Assembly: GCA_947479085.1 (NCBI GenBank)
Contig: CANJYB010000001.1
Coordinates: forward strand, 186,001-250,000
Source of the DNA: Bacteroidota bacterium
GTDB taxonomy: Bacteria; Bacteroidota; Bacteroidia; 2-12-FULL-35-15
Direction: 5' to 3'
Length of the DNA: 64,000 nt
Shown: positions 42,078-51,470 of the stretch, one piece after another
Numbering within the stretch: position 1 is the stretch's first letter
Layout: the number at the start of each line of letters is the position of its first letter
Notes under the pieces: model-generated
The model's database searches: none
What the model was told of the DNA's origin: nothing
Seen by the model: only the letters and a program-made list of their open reading frames with translations
Program-made: the position numbers and the translations under genes

Positions 42078-42233
42078 ATGAATCCGGATAAAAAGGTTTT
42101 TATCACTGAAGAAGAGAGTAAAGAAATAGCAATGAATCGTACTTATACCGAACGATTTCGAATGCTGATGAAATTAATTCGAATTGACAGGATGCTTAGA
42201 AATGCAAAGATTGTGGAGGCTAAAGACCGCTAA
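42078..42233 (+). CDS. Small basic protein (51 residues)
   Basis: Starts at the ATG of 42078 (MNPDKKVFITEEESKEIAMN) and ends RMLRNAKIVEAKDR. A longer frame from 41865 would overlap gatB antisense and is not likely. 'YTERFRMLMKLIRIDRMLRNAKI' (in parts) is helical and basic. I recall similar short frames in Bacteroidota ahead of nucleotidyltransferase genes, but no such partner follows here: the stop is 18 bp from the convergent PNP gene. It may be a leftover. Confidence 0.45.
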   Translation: MNPDKKVFITEEESKEIAMNRTYTERFRMLMKLIRIDRMLRNAKIVEAKDR

Positions 42234-42251
42234 CGCTGTTGTATAAAAAAT

Positions 42252-43064
42252 CTACAACTCTTTCATCATTTCTTTAATAATAAGTGTCATCTTCTTTTCT
42301 GCATGAGATGCCACTTCCTGAACTTCTGCGTGCGTTACCTCTACTATTTTTCCTTCCACTCCTAAATCGGTAATTATGGACATTGCAAAGCAGGGAAGTC
42401 CCATGTGGCGAGCAACGATAACTTCGGGAACGGTACTCATTCCTACAGCATCTGCTCCCAGCACTTTCACCATTCTATATTCAGCAGGCGTTTCGAAGGT
42501 AGGACCGGATAAACCAAGGTAGACACCTTCCTGAACTTTAATATCATTTGCTACAGCTACTTTTTTTGCTTTAGCAATTAACTTTTTATCATACGCCTCG
42601 CTCATGTCAGGAAAACGCGGACCAAGTTCAGCAATGTTTTTTCCGTTCAAAGGGTGTTCAGGAAAAAAATTAATATGGTCATTGATTATCATCAAATCAC
42701 CTATTTCAAAACCGGCATTCACTCCCCCCGAGGCATTAGAAACAATCAGGGTTTTAATACCCAGCATTTTCATCACCCGAACAGGGAAAGTAACCTGTTT
42801 CATGGAATAACCTTCGTAATAATGAAACCTTCCCTGCATGGCGATTACATTTTTCCCGCCAAGTTCTCCGAATATCAGTTTGCCTGAGTGGCCTTCAACG
42901 GTTGAAACCGGAAAGTTTGGTATTTCCCCATAAGGTAATTCGTGTTTAATAACTATTTCTTTCACCAGGCCTCCAAGACCTGTTCCAAGAATGATTCCCA
43001 CTTCCGGAGTAAATGAAATTTTGTTCTGAATATCGGCTGCTGTTTTTTTAATTTCCTCTAACAT
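42252..43064 (-). CDS. Purine-nucleoside phosphorylase
   Basis: 270 residues of the trimeric PNP type. Motifs: 'GIILGTGLGGLVKEI', 'MQGRFHYYEGYSMKQVTFPVRV' (in parts), 'SNASGGVN', 'YLGLSGPTFETPAEYRM' and 'GADAVGMSTVPEVIVA'. It cleaves inosine or guanosine with phosphate. Its start overlaps the end of lpxK by 17 bp, so the two are co-transcribed. Confidence 0.95.
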   Translation of the reverse strand: MLEEIKKTAADIQNKISFTPEVGIILGTGLGGLVKEIVIKHELPYGEIPNFPVSTVEGHSGKLIFGELGGKNVIAMQGRFHYYEGYSMKQVTFPVRVMKMLGIKTLIVSNASGGVNAGFEIGDLMIINDHINFFPEHPLNGKNIAELGPRFPDMSEAYDKKLIAKAKKVAVANDIKVQEGVYLGLSGPTFETPAEYRMVKVLGADAVGMSTVPEVIVARHMGLPCFAMSIITDLGVEGKIVEVTHAEVQEVASHAEKKMTLIIKEMMKEL

Positions 43065-44121
43065 ATTTTAAAATCTGGTTATTAAATTGTTGTTTGTCGT
43101 TGTTATTAAAATCAATTTCAATTGGTAAATAAAAAAGAGGCAGATTGCTTAATAAATTAAGATGAACAGAACTTTTTAAACGCATCCAATCTTTTTCGGT
43201 TGTAACTAAAATTTTATTTTCGGATGCAATAGTATTAAATAAATTTAAAATAGCCATCATATCTTTTTCACTGAACTGATGATGATCTGAAAAAGTTGCG
43301 GGAACAATGCTTTTTACTTTCCCTTCTAAATGGCTTTCTATTGGCTTTGGGTTTGCAATTCCGGTAAGCAGGAGAATAGAAATATCTTTATTCAGGATAT
43401 TGATTTGATTAATTAAATTATTATTATTGGTTGATGGTTTAACCTGAACCAATTCTCCATATTTAATAAATGAAAAGTATATCTTTTGATTTGGTGATGG
43501 ATGAAGTCGATTGATGATATCTTTCTTTTTTTCTTCAGAGAGATTAACGGGACATTTGGTTACAATGATAATGTCTGCACGTTTAGCTCCACTTCTGAAT
43601 TCTCTTAATGTGCCTGTTGGAAACATGAAGTCGTTAACATATAATTTTTGATAATCGGTTAAGAGGACATAAAAACCTGCCTTTACCGCCCGGTGCTGAA
43701 AGGCATCGTCTAATAAAATAACATTTGGGGCAGGTGGATATTGAAGCAATTTATTTATTCCATTCACACGTTTAGCATCCACTGCTACTTTTATTTCGGG
43801 AAACTTAGTTTTGAATTGCAAGGGCTCGTCACCTATCTCGTTTGCTGTGGAGGTATCTTGAGCAAGAATAAAACCTTCAGAATTTCTGCCATACCCAAGG
43901 CTTAGAGTCGTAATTTTAAATTCATTTTTCAGTAATCTTATTAAATATTCAATATGAGGAGATTTGCCGGTGCCCCCCATGGAAAGATTTCCGACTACAA
44001 TTAACGGAATGTCGAATGAAGTCGAAGAAAGTAAATGTGCATCGTATAGTCTATTCCTCACCCAGGTAAGGCATCCGTATAAAATGGCGAAAGGGAAAAG
44101 GAGAATTTTCAAAAACTTCAT
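43048..44121 (-). CDS. lpxK: Tetraacyldisaccharide 4'-kinase
   Basis: 357 residues. An N-terminal membrane-associated segment (about 5-20) and P-loop GGTGKSPH (49-56) are present, with 'LDDAFQHRAVKAG' (the DDGxQH family motif) near 135 and 'GIANPKPI'. It phosphorylates lipid A at the 4' position on the inner membrane. This shows a lipid A pathway and fits the KdsC-type gene at 2433. Confidence 0.93.
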   Translation of the reverse strand: MKFLKILLFPFAILYGCLTWVRNRLYDAHLLSSTSFDIPLIVVGNLSMGGTGKSPHIEYLIRLLKNEFKITTLSLGYGRNSEGFILAQDTSTANEIGDEPLQFKTKFPEIKVAVDAKRVNGINKLLQYPPAPNVILLDDAFQHRAVKAGFYVLLTDYQKLYVNDFMFPTGTLREFRSGAKRADIIIVTKCPVNLSEEKKKDIINRLHPSPNQKIYFSFIKYGELVQVKPSTNNNNLINQINILNKDISILLLTGIANPKPIESHLEGKVKSIVPATFSDHHQFSEKDMMAILNLFNTIASENKILVTTEKDWMRLKSSVHLNLLSNLPLFYLPIEIDFNNNDKQQFNNQILKYVRGN

Positions 44122-44210
44122 TGGCTAAAAATACAAATTTGATATGAATTGAATAATAAACATATCAGGAGTAGGTAAATTTGAAGCAAATAAGTTTTGT
44201 TTATGATTGC

Positions 44211-44218
44211 TATCTTTG
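44211..44218 (+). promoter_or_regulatory. -7 box of the Nif3-like gene
   Basis: TATCTTTG fits TAnnTTTG and is 23 bp before the ATG. A clear -33 TTTG at the right distance was not found. Confidence 0.45.
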
Positions 44219-44241
44219 GCAAAATTTATAATGAATAACGA

Positions 44242-45336
44242 ATGAAACTAAAAGAGATAACTGATTTTCTGGAAAGTTACGCGCCCCTTGCTTACCAGGA
44301 GAGCTATGATAATTCCGGTTTGATTACAGGAAACAAGGAAATGGAAATTACAGGAGCATTAATTTGCCTGGATAGCGTGGAGGCGGTTATTGATGAGGCT
44401 ATTGCCATAGGTTGTAACCTTGTAATCGCACATCATCCCATCGTTTTTTCGGGATTAAAAAAGTTCAATGGAAGTAATTACGTGGAAAGGGTAATAATTA
44501 AAGCCATTCAAAATAATATCGCCATTTATGCAGCCCATACCAACCTGGATAATGTTTATAATGGTGTGAATGCCAGGATTGCTGAAAACCTTGGGCTGGT
44601 GAATTGTAAAGTTCTTTCTCCTCAAAAAAATACTCTTAAAAAGCTTGTTACTTATTGCCCGGTGGATAAGGCAGATGAGATTAGAAACGCTTTATTTGCT
44701 GCCGGTGCTGGTAACATCAGCAATTATGACGAATGTAGTTTTAATAATGAAGGTTTTGGAACTTTCAGGGCAGGAGATGGAGCAGCCCCTTTTGTTGGAG
44801 AGCAAGGTAAGAGACATGTAGAAAAGGAAATTCGTATTGAAACCATATATCCAGCAAATTTTGAATCGAAAGTGCTGAAAGCGTTATTCGCTGCTCATCC
44901 TTATGAGGAAGTGGCGTATGATTTATATAATCTGAGCAATGTGGCTAACCGAATCGGGGCTGGGTTAATAGGTGAATTGGTTAAAGAGAGTGATGAAATG
45001 GAATTTTTGAAGTTGCTAAAAGGAACAATGAAAGCGGAAGGAATAAGATACACCTCCTTAAAGGGAAAAAAGATTAAAAAGGTAGCTGTTTGTGGTGGTT
45101 CCGGTAGCTTTTTACTCGGGGATGCTATCAAAAACGGGGCTGATATTTTTGTGACGGCTGATTTTAAATACCATCAGTTTTTTGATGCTGAAAATCGTAT
45201 TGTTATAGCTGATATCGGACATTATGAGAGTGAACAATACACCGGGGAATTATTTTATGACCTGTTAAAGGAAAAATTTAGTACATTTGCACTCCATTTA
45301 TCAAAAATTAATACAAATCCAATAAATTATTTATAA
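44242..45336 (+). CDS. Nif3-like dinuclear metal-centre protein
   Basis: 364 residues, the long form with an inserted domain (about 125-230, PII/CutA-like) found in many bacteria. Metal motifs: 'VIAHHPIVFSGLKKF', 'YAAHTNLDNV', and near the C-terminus 'TADFKYHQFFDAENR' and 'ADIGHYESEQY'. The YqfO/Nif3 family may act as GTP cyclohydrolase-like or NIF3 hydrolase, but the role is uncertain. The next gene begins 1 bp after its stop. Confidence 0.92.
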   Translation: MKLKEITDFLESYAPLAYQESYDNSGLITGNKEMEITGALICLDSVEAVIDEAIAIGCNLVIAHHPIVFSGLKKFNGSNYVERVIIKAIQNNIAIYAAHTNLDNVYNGVNARIAENLGLVNCKVLSPQKNTLKKLVTYCPVDKADEIRNALFAAGAGNISNYDECSFNNEGFGTFRAGDGAAPFVGEQGKRHVEKEIRIETIYPANFESKVLKALFAAHPYEEVAYDLYNLSNVANRIGAGLIGELVKESDEMEFLKLLKGTMKAEGIRYTSLKGKKIKKVAVCGGSGSFLLGDAIKNGADIFVTADFKYHQFFDAENRIVIADIGHYESEQYTGELFYDLLKEKFSTFALHLSKINTNPINYL

Positions 45337-45337
45337 G

Positions 45338-46108
45338 ATGACTAAGACAAAAACTGATGAAGTATCGGTAGAAGAACGCTTGAAAGCCTTGTATGAACTG
45401 CAACTCATTGATTCGAAAATTGATAAAATAAAAACGGTGAGAGGAGAATTACCTCTTGAAGTAAGAGATTTGGAAGATATGGTAGCTGGTTTGGAAACCC
45501 GTATCGAAAAGTTTAATGCAGAATTACAAGCATTTGAAGATTCTATTTTAGAAAAGAAAAATGTGATTAAAGATTCTCAGGCATTAATTAAAAAATACGA
45601 AACCCAACAAGGTAAGGTTCGTAACAATCGTGAGTACGATTCAATAACCAAGGAAATTGAATTTCAAAACCTGGAAATCCAGTTGGCTGAAAAACGCATT
45701 AAAGAATTTAAAGCAAACATTATTGCTAAAAAAGAAATTGCTGAGATATCCGAACAGGAATTGGTTGACAGAAAAAAAGATTTGAAGTTGAAGAAAAAGG
45801 AGTTGGATGAGATAGTAGAAGAAACTGAAAAAGAAGAAATAGCTTTAAATAAAAAATCAAAAGCTGCGGAAGCAATTATTGATGACCGTTTGCTTAATGC
45901 TTACAAACGTATCCGTACGAATGTAATGAATGGAATGGGAGTGGTTACCGTTGAGCGTGATGCTTGCGGAGGTTGTTTTAACAGAATACCACCACAAAGA
46001 CATTTAGATATTAAAACGCATAAAAAGATTATTGTTTGCGAACACTGCGGAAGAATCCTTGTAGATGCAGAAATCCTAACAGGAAAGTTGAAAGCAGCAA
46101 AAGTTTAA
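45338..46108 (+). CDS. CdsZ/CT398-like coiled-coil zinc-ribbon protein
   Basis: 256 residues: a long coiled-coil hairpin (about 20-190) and a C4 zinc ribbon (about 205-245; 'CGGCFNRIPPQ' and 'CEHCGRILVD'). The pair 'Nif3 protein + this protein' is a conserved gene pair in many bacteria. In chlamydiae the homologue binds sigma-54 and secretion parts; here the role is unknown. Confidence 0.9.
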   Translation: MTKTKTDEVSVEERLKALYELQLIDSKIDKIKTVRGELPLEVRDLEDMVAGLETRIEKFNAELQAFEDSILEKKNVIKDSQALIKKYETQQGKVRNNREYDSITKEIEFQNLEIQLAEKRIKEFKANIIAKKEIAEISEQELVDRKKDLKLKKKELDEIVEETEKEEIALNKKSKAAEAIIDDRLLNAYKRIRTNVMNGMGVVTVERDACGGCFNRIPPQRHLDIKTHKKIIVCEHCGRILVDAEILTGKLKAAKV

Positions 46109-46130
46109 TTAAAAAATTATTGTAAAGAGA

Positions 46131-46161
46131 AGCCTGTTGATATTTCAACAGGCTTTTTTGT
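46131..46161 (+). terminator. Terminator after the zinc-ribbon gene
   Basis: AAGCCTGTTGA / TCAACAGGCTT stem followed by T6. Confidence 0.9.
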
Positions 46162-46253
46162 TTTTTCAAAATTACAATTTTCAAAAAGAAGAAGCAAAAC
46201 ATTATAATTTTAAATATAGAATGCCAATTGATAATTACTAAGTACAATTTGAG

Positions 46254-46261
46254 TAATTTTG
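46254..46261 (+). promoter_or_regulatory. -7 box of uvrA
   Basis: TAATTTTG, 19 bp before the ATG. No exact -33 TTTG at 19 bp; a TTG lies some 24 bp upstream. Confidence 0.45.
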
Positions 46262-46280
46262 CAAACTTTTAAAATTCAGC

Positions 46281-49202
46281 ATGGCAAAGCCCAAACACAT
46301 AGAAGACCTCGATTCAAAAGAATACATCATTATAAAAGGCGCAAGAGTTCATAACCTTAAGAATATTGACGTGGCTATTCCGCGCAATAAACTGGTGGTG
46401 ATAACGGGCTTGTCTGGCTCGGGGAAGTCTTCACTCGCTTTCGATACCTTGTATGCAGAAGGACAGCGGAGGTATGTGGAAAGCCTTTCTTCGTATGCAC
46501 GCCAGTTCCTAGGAAGAATAGATAAACCGGAAGTGGATTACATTAAAGGTATTTCACCGGCTATTGCTATTGAACAAAAAGTTAACTCCCGCAACCCACG
46601 TTCTACAGTAGGTACATCAACAGAGATATATGATTACCTGAAGTTATTGTATGCAAGAATAGGAAAAACATTTTCTCCCATATCAGGAAATCAAGTGAAG
46701 CGTGATAAAGTGACCGATGTTGCGGAATATGTAAATGCATTAAAACCGGAAACCAAATTCATGATTTTATCTCCTGTAAAAAGGCAAAAAGATAAGACCA
46801 TGGCCAAGCAACTGGAATTGCTGTCACAACAAGGATTTACACGTATTGAGCAAAACGGTGAAGTACATAAGATAGATGATTTTATTGCAGGCAAATTTTC
46901 GGAAGACGAGCAGATTTACATTGTTGTGGACCGTTTGGTGGTTCGCCCGGAAGATGAAGATAATGAAAACAGGATTTCAGATTCGGTGCAAACTGCCTTT
47001 TATGAGGGTGATGGGGAATGCCTTATAGAAGTGATAGATGAAGATTCGGCAAAAAAGAAAGTTGCTGAAACAACTAAAGAGGAAGCTCAGAAACCTAAAG
47101 GGAAAGTAAAAAAGGCAGCAACACCAGTGAATAAACTGCCAGCGGGAAACTATAGAACTTTCTCCAATAAGTTTGAACTGGATGGGATGACTTTTGAAGA
47201 GCCGAGTACGCATTTCTTTAGCTTTAACAATCCCATAGGTGCTTGTAAAAATTGTGAAGGTTTTGGAAGCGTAATTGGCATAGATGAAGATTTGGTAATT
47301 CCAAATAAAAACCTTTCGGTGTTCGAAGAAGCCATAGTTTGCTGGAAGGGTGATAAGATGAGCGAATGGAAAAACATGCTGGTGAATAATTCACACAAGT
47401 TTGATTTCCCTATACACCGCCCGTATTATGATTTATCAGCAAAGGAAAAAAAACTGCTGTGGACGGGCAATAAATATTTTGCAGGGCTTACTGCTTTTTT
47501 TAAACACCTGGAAGAGCAAGCCTATAAGATTCAATATAGAGTGATGTTATCCCGTTACAGGGGCAAAACGGTTTGCCCTGAATGCAATGGAACAAGACTG
47601 AGAAAGGATGCTACTTATGTGAAGGTGGCCGAAAAGTCCATCAACGATATAGTGCTGATGCCGGTGAGTGATTCACTTGAATTTTTTCAGAAAATTAAAT
47701 TAAATAAATTCGATACAGAAGTTGCCAAACGAATAGTAGTGGAAATTACCAACCGTTTGCGGTTTCTGAACGAAGTAGGATTAGGTTATCTAACCTTGAA
47801 CCGTTTGTCGAATACTTTATCTGGAGGTGAATCGCAGCGGATAAACCTGGCTACTTCTCTTGGAAGCAGTTTGGTAGGTTCTATGTACATCCTTGATGAA
47901 CCAAGCATCGGGCTACATTCGAGAGATACCTCGCGATTGATAAAAGTATTGTTTTCGTTGCGCGATATAGGCAATACGGTGATAGTAGTGGAGCATGATG
48001 AAGAAATAATGCGGGCTGCTGACCAGTTGATAGATATTGGTCCGCTGGCGGGAACACATGGGGGAGAACTGGTTTTCCAGGGCAACCATGCAGAACTGGA
48101 AACCGAGGAACGAAGCCTCACCGCACTATACCTTAACGGTAAAGAGAAAATAGAAGTACCAACCAGCCGAAGAAACTGGAACCGTTTTATTCAGCTGGAA
48201 GGGGTGCGCGAAAACAACCTGAAAGGATTGAACGTAAAATTTCCGTTGAATACAATGACTGTGGTGACGGGTGTTTCAGGCAGCGGGAAAACATCCCTTG
48301 TAAAACGTGTGTTGTATCCTGCATTGAAAAAAATACATGGAGGATTTGGTGAACAAACCGGAAGCTTTGATAAACTTTCGGGTGATTATACCAGTATTAC
48401 TTCGGTAGAGATGATTGACCAAAACCCCATTGGCCGTTCTACGCGCTCAAACCCGGTGACGTATGTAAAAGCCTATGATGAGATACGAGCACTGTATGCC
48501 GACCAGGGACTTGCAAAGCACCGCGGATACAAACCTTCGAGCTTTTCCTTTAATGTCGATGGCGGAAGATGCGAGGTATGCGAAGGGGAAGGAGAGGTGC
48601 AGATAGAGATGCAGTTTATGGCAGATATTCACCTGGTCTGCGAGGCTTGTGGTGGTAAACGGTTTAAACAGGAAATACTGGAGATAGACTTTAACGGTAA
48701 AAATATAGCAGATATACTGGATATGACGGTGGATGATGCGATTGCCTTTTTTGATGCTTCCGAAAAACCAAGTAATAATGAAAAAAAGATAGTTCAGAAA
48801 CTGAGGCCGCTGAGTGATGTCGGATTGGGGTATGTTCATTTGGGGCAAAGTTCCAGCACGCTAAGCGGGGGAGAGGCGCAACGGATAAAACTGGCCAGTT
48901 TCCTTGGCATTGGCCAAAACAGTGTAAACCCTACACTTTTTATTTTTGACGAACCAACTACTGGGCTTCACTTTCACGACATCAGTAAGTTGCTGTATGC
49001 TTTTAATGCCCTTATAAAGCAGGGACATTCGTTAATAATAATTGAGCATAATGCCGAGATAATTAAATGTGCCGACTGGATAATAGACCTGGGGCCGGAA
49101 GGAGGAAGTAACGGGGGTAATCTTGTTTTTGAGGGAGTGCCCGAAGATTTAGTGAAGTGCAAAGAAAGCTATACGGGAGAGTATTTGAAAGGGAAGTTAT
49201 AA
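46281..49202 (+). CDS. uvrA: Excinuclease ABC subunit A
   Basis: 973 residues, about 30 more than E. coli UvrA because of a Lys/Ala-rich insertion (about 258-288, [13 protein letters not shown]). Two ABC halves: Walker A 'GLSGSGKSS' and 'GVSGSGKTS', signatures '[12 protein letters not shown]' and '[12 protein letters not shown]', Walker B '[11 protein letters not shown]' and '[11 protein letters not shown]'. Zinc pairs: CKNC and CPEC in the first half and CEVC with CEAC in the second. It detects DNA lesions with UvrB. It stands alone; no neighbour is related. Confidence 0.96.
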   Translation: MAKPKHIEDLDSKEYIIIKGARVHNLKNIDVAIPRNKLVVITGLSGSGKSSLAFDTLYAEGQRRYVESLSSYARQFLGRIDKPEVDYIKGISPAIAIEQKVNSRNPRSTVGTSTEIYDYLKLLYARIGKTFSPISGNQVKRDKVTDVAEYVNALKPETKFMILSPVKRQKDKTMAKQLELLSQQGFTRIEQNGEVHKIDDFIAGKFSEDEQIYIVVDRLVVRPEDEDNENRISDSVQTAFYEGDGECLIEVIDEDSAKKKVAETTKEEAQKPKGKVKKAATPVNKLPAGNYRTFSNKFELDGMTFEEPSTHFFSFNNPIGACKNCEGFGSVIGIDEDLVIPNKNLSVFEEAIVCWKGDKMSEWKNMLVNNSHKFDFPIHRPYYDLSAKEKKLLWTGNKYFAGLTAFFKHLEEQAYKIQYRVMLSRYRGKTVCPECNGTRLRKDATYVKVAEKSINDIVLMPVSDSLEFFQKIKLNKFDTEVAKRIVVEITNRLRFLNEVGLGYLTLNRLSNTLSGGESQRINLATSLGSSLVGSMYILDEPSIGLHSRDTSRLIKVLFSLRDIGNTVIVVEHDEEIMRAADQLIDIGPLAGTHGGELVFQGNHAELETEERSLTALYLNGKEKIEVPTSRRNWNRFIQLEGVRENNLKGLNVKFPLNTMTVVTGVSGSGKTSLVKRVLYPALKKIHGGFGEQTGSFDKLSGDYTSITSVEMIDQNPIGRSTRSNPVTYVKAYDEIRALYADQGLAKHRGYKPSSFSFNVDGGRCEVCEGEGEVQIEMQFMADIHLVCEACGGKRFKQEILEIDFNGKNIADILDMTVDDAIAFFDASEKPSNNEKKIVQKLRPLSDVGLGYVHLGQSSSTLSGGEAQRIKLASFLGIGQNSVNPTLFIFDEPTTGLHFHDISKLLYAFNALIKQGHSLIIIEHNAEIIKCADWIIDLGPEGGSNGGNLVFEGVPEDLVKCKESYTGEYLKGKL

Positions 49203-49325
49203 ATATCCCTAAAGAATATTGTTAATACTATTGAACGAGAAAAATCATCCTCTTGAGTCTTACTAATACTCTTGCTATTATACACCACGAACAACCAATA
49301 ACGAAACCCTGAGAAAAACAAACAA

Positions 49326-49362
49326 AAAAACCCCGCCATATTTCTATGGCAGGGTTTCTTTT
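49326..49362. terminator. Bidirectional terminator between uvrA and the small secreted gene
   Basis: AAACCCCGCCAT / ATGGCAGGGTTT stem with A and T runs on the two sides, between convergent genes. Confidence 0.85.
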
Positions 49363-49379
49363 AAACACTTAAGTAGTTA

Positions 49380-49664
49380 TTACTTTTTAGCAGGAGTTGC
49401 AGCTGTTTTTGTTTCAGTTGATGATTTTGATGCATCACCTGTAGCTCCGCCTTCTGCTTTTGCATGACAACATGCTTTTCCTTCCCCTTTTTTGCAACCC
49501 GCTTTTTCTTCCTTGCTGCAAGATTTTCCTTCTTTCTTTTTGTCGTCTCCTTTTTTGTCATCTCCTAAAAATACGATAGTACCTTTAGACAATGTAACTA
49601 ATGTGTTTGCTGATGCTGCTCCAACAATTCCTGCGAAGGCAAGCAATAAAAATAATTTTTTCAT
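49380..49664 (-). CDS. Small secreted Lys/Cys-rich protein
   Basis: 94 residues: signal peptide (1-19, ending ASAN), a short beta part (TLVTLSKGTIVFLGDD), then a Lys/Asp-rich segment with four Cys and a His (SCSKEEKAGCKKGEGKACCH), and an Ala/Thr/Lys tail. The Cys/His group might bind metal. Family not known. The frame on the other strand is a shadow. Confidence 0.65.
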   Translation of the reverse strand: MKKLFLLLAFAGIVGAASANTLVTLSKGTIVFLGDDKKGDDKKKEGKSCSKEEKAGCKKGEGKACCHAKAEGGATGDASKSSTETKTAATPAKK

Positions 49665-49763
49665 TTTGATTTAGTATTAATTGGTTTATTTATGCTTTAC
49701 TATTGCAACAAAGATACCAAAAAACCAAACACCTCACAAATTTGGTGTTAAGTTTCGTTAAAT

Positions 49764-50426
49764 CTATTCAAATGTAGCAATCACCGTTTGTGACCCTTTC
49801 ACCTTTTCCTCCAGCTTCACTTTCACCTTTACCGAAGTAGGTAACAACAAATCTACCCGCGAACCAAACTTTATAAAGCCAAACTCCTCACCCTGCACAG
49901 CATCATTGCCATGCGCAGCATTATTTACTATCCTCCTGGCCACAGCACCGGCTATTTGCCTGAACATTACTTCCTTTCCGTTATCATGCTTTACCACTAT
50001 AGTCGTACGTTCATTATCCGTAGAAGATTTAGGATGCCAGGCCACCAAAAACAAGCCCGGATGATACTTTACATACTTTATTATTCCCGAAATAGGGAAC
50101 CTGTTAACGTGTACATTAAGCGGAGACATAAAAATAGAAATCTGTAACCGCTTTTCGCTTTTGAAATATTCATGCTCCCTCACCTCCTCTATCACCACCA
50201 CTTTCCCGTCAGCAGGTGCTATTATATTATTATCATTAATAATAACAGTCCGGCTCGGACTCCTGAAAAATTGCAAAATAATAATCAGCAAAAAAGCCGA
50301 CAGCGAATACCCCAGCCAAAGCACAATAGCATAATCGTGAAACGAATAATGCGTTATAGCATTTATTATAGCTACTATTACTACTGTAATTACTATTGAC
50401 GGATAACCTTCCTTATGTATTGTCAT
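49764..50426 (-). CDS. psd: Phosphatidylserine decarboxylase (Psd), short form
   Basis: 220 residues, the short bacterial/archaeal form. Two membrane segments (about 10-28, 34-50), the domain with 'APADGKVVVIEEV', 'FMSPLNVHVNRFPISG', 'NERTTIV' and the self-cleavage site F-G-S in 'GFIKFGSRVDLLLP', where Ser becomes pyruvoyl. It makes phosphatidylethanolamine. pssA is often next to it but is not seen here. Confidence 0.92.
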   Translation of the reverse strand: MTIHKEGYPSIVITVVIVAIINAITHYSFHDYAIVLWLGYSLSAFLLIIILQFFRSPSRTVIINDNNIIAPADGKVVVIEEVREHEYFKSEKRLQISIFMSPLNVHVNRFPISGIIKYVKYHPGLFLVAWHPKSSTDNERTTIVVKHDNGKEVMFRQIAGAVARRIVNNAAHGNDAVQGEEFGFIKFGSRVDLLLPTSVKVKVKLEEKVKGSQTVIATFE

Positions 50427-50499
50427 TTTCTTTTAAAATTTATTCTTTGCAAATATAATAATAATGGCAGGGGGCGAACATCTTACTTTCAAATAAAAT

Positions 50500-50715
50500 A
50501 ATTTGGGCAGACACCTTATCACTTCTATCAACCTGTCTTCCTGCCCACACGCGGTATCTTTTTTATCTGCCACCTCCACCCTCCGAATCCGGTCCTTTCC
50601 GGATTTGGAGGTCTTTACCCCTAATTCCCCTCACAGCCAGATAAAAAAGGATACTTCGCGCGGGTCAGGTGCATTGGGGTAGTGTATCACTTTTATTTTC
50701 GTTTAAGTAAGCTCT
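50500..50715 (-). repeat. 220-bp dispersed element, copy 3 (inverted)
   Basis: Reverse complement of the 36764-36984 element: 'gtgtctgccc' end at 50505-50514, inverted-repeat arms at 50553-50571 and 50637-50654, 'tgcacctgacccgcg' and 'agcttacttaaacg' at the right. It is joined to a GCTCGCGCGAGC palindrome (50736-50747), as copy 2 is. Confidence 0.82.
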
Positions 50716-50735
50716 TAAAAAAATCAATTTTCTTC

Positions 50736-50747
50736 GCTCGCGCGAGC
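50736..50747. repeat. Lone GCTCGCGCGAGC palindrome
   Basis: The perfect 12-bp core of the 63-bp element, here without the GGTGGCG hairpin. Confidence 0.75.
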
Positions 50748-50778
50748 ACAATCTCATTAAGTTAAGGATTTTAGTTAA

Positions 50779-50866
50779 CAATCCTGCAAGGATTGAATGT
50801 GAATAGCCCCCAATGAAATTCGGGGTTTTGAAACAATGAATGATTATCACAACTCCGAAAAAGTTG
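50779..50866. repeat. Triple-hairpin element, copy 2
   Basis: H1 CAATCC-tgcaa-GGATTG-type (50779-50795), H2 CCCCcAATgaaATTcGGGG (50807-50825) and H3 CAACTccgaaaaAGTTG (50850-50866). The same order as at 36611-36699 with other stem bases, that is, pairs changed on both arms. Confidence 0.72.
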
Positions 50867-50878
50867 AATATTAATACC

Positions 50879-50925
50879 CGCTCGCGCGATCATTCTGCTC
50901 GTGCGTATTATTCGGTCCTGTTCAC
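50879..50925 (+). repeat. 63-bp dispersed palindromic element, partial copy 3
   Basis: 'cgctcgcgcgatcattctgctcgtgcgtattattcgg' (given in one line as two words: cgctcgcgcgatcattctg, ctcgtgcgtattattcgg) matches the first 37 bases of copies 1 and 2; the GGTGGCG hairpin is replaced by 'tcctgttcactgagcttgcc', the common palindrome word. Confidence 0.8.
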
Positions 50926-51037
50926 TGAGCTTGCCGAAGTGCCTGCCACCAACTCTCACCTGTGTGTTTTCCTATATTTCTATGTGCCGGAGCATGTCCC
51001 GTCCTTCATACGGGATGGTAAATCCAAGTCCATTTCA

Positions 51038-51256
51038 CCTTCCGATTGAGGTTTGAGTACCTCCGATTGTTTACCATGTACCTCCGCTTGTGTACCATGT
51101 ATCTCCGCTTGTGTACCATGTACCTCCGCTTGTGTACCATGTACCTCCGTTTGTGTACCATGTACCTCCGTTTGTGTACCATGTACCTCCGATTGTGTAC
51201 CATGTACCTCCGCTTGTGTACCATGTATCTCCGCTTGTGTACCATGTACCTCCGAT
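51038..51256. repeat. 21-bp tandem array B
   Basis: Nine exact-length units from 51059 (ACCTCCGCTTGTGTACCATGT with A/C/T changes at one place and ACC/ATC at the start), one diverged unit before (51038) and a half unit at the end. The diverged first unit (CCGATTGAGGTTTGA) matches units of array A on the minus strand (CGATTGAGGTTTGA, 14 bases), so A and B are related. Open frames through it (7-residue periods) are by-products. Confidence 0.92.
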
Positions 51257-51260
51257 ACCC

Positions 51261-51388
51261 TTTTTTTTCCTTTGGAAAGCCTTGTTACACTATGCTTACC
51301 TCATTTCGTGCCGATTTGGCGTTATTTTTACTGTAAATTTGGCATATTTAGGTCTTGCGTCCCTTTGTAGTCCTAATAAGGTTCTTTT
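51261..51388 (+). repeat. 128-bp conserved flank of array B
   Basis: Gap-free match, about 86% by hand count, to the reverse complement of 33153-33280. It touches array B and lies 82 bp before the Kelch gene. Confidence 0.85.
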
Positions 51389-51443
51389 ATGGGGTATTAT
51401 TACCTTAAATTCACAAAAAAACTACCATATTACAATAAATAAC

Positions 51444-51451
51444 TACATTTG
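51444..51451 (+). promoter_or_regulatory. -7 box of the Kelch gene
   Basis: TACATTTG fits TAnnTTTG and lies 19 bp before the ATG at 51471; no TTTG at -33. Confidence 0.45.
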
Positions 51452-51470
51452 TTTTATAACTCATAAAACC

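Noticed and set aside
51090-51470. In-frame extension of the Kelch gene through array B
   Set aside because: The signal peptide begins at 51471 and the extension is repeat DNA and flank; the open frame is a result of the 21-bp period.
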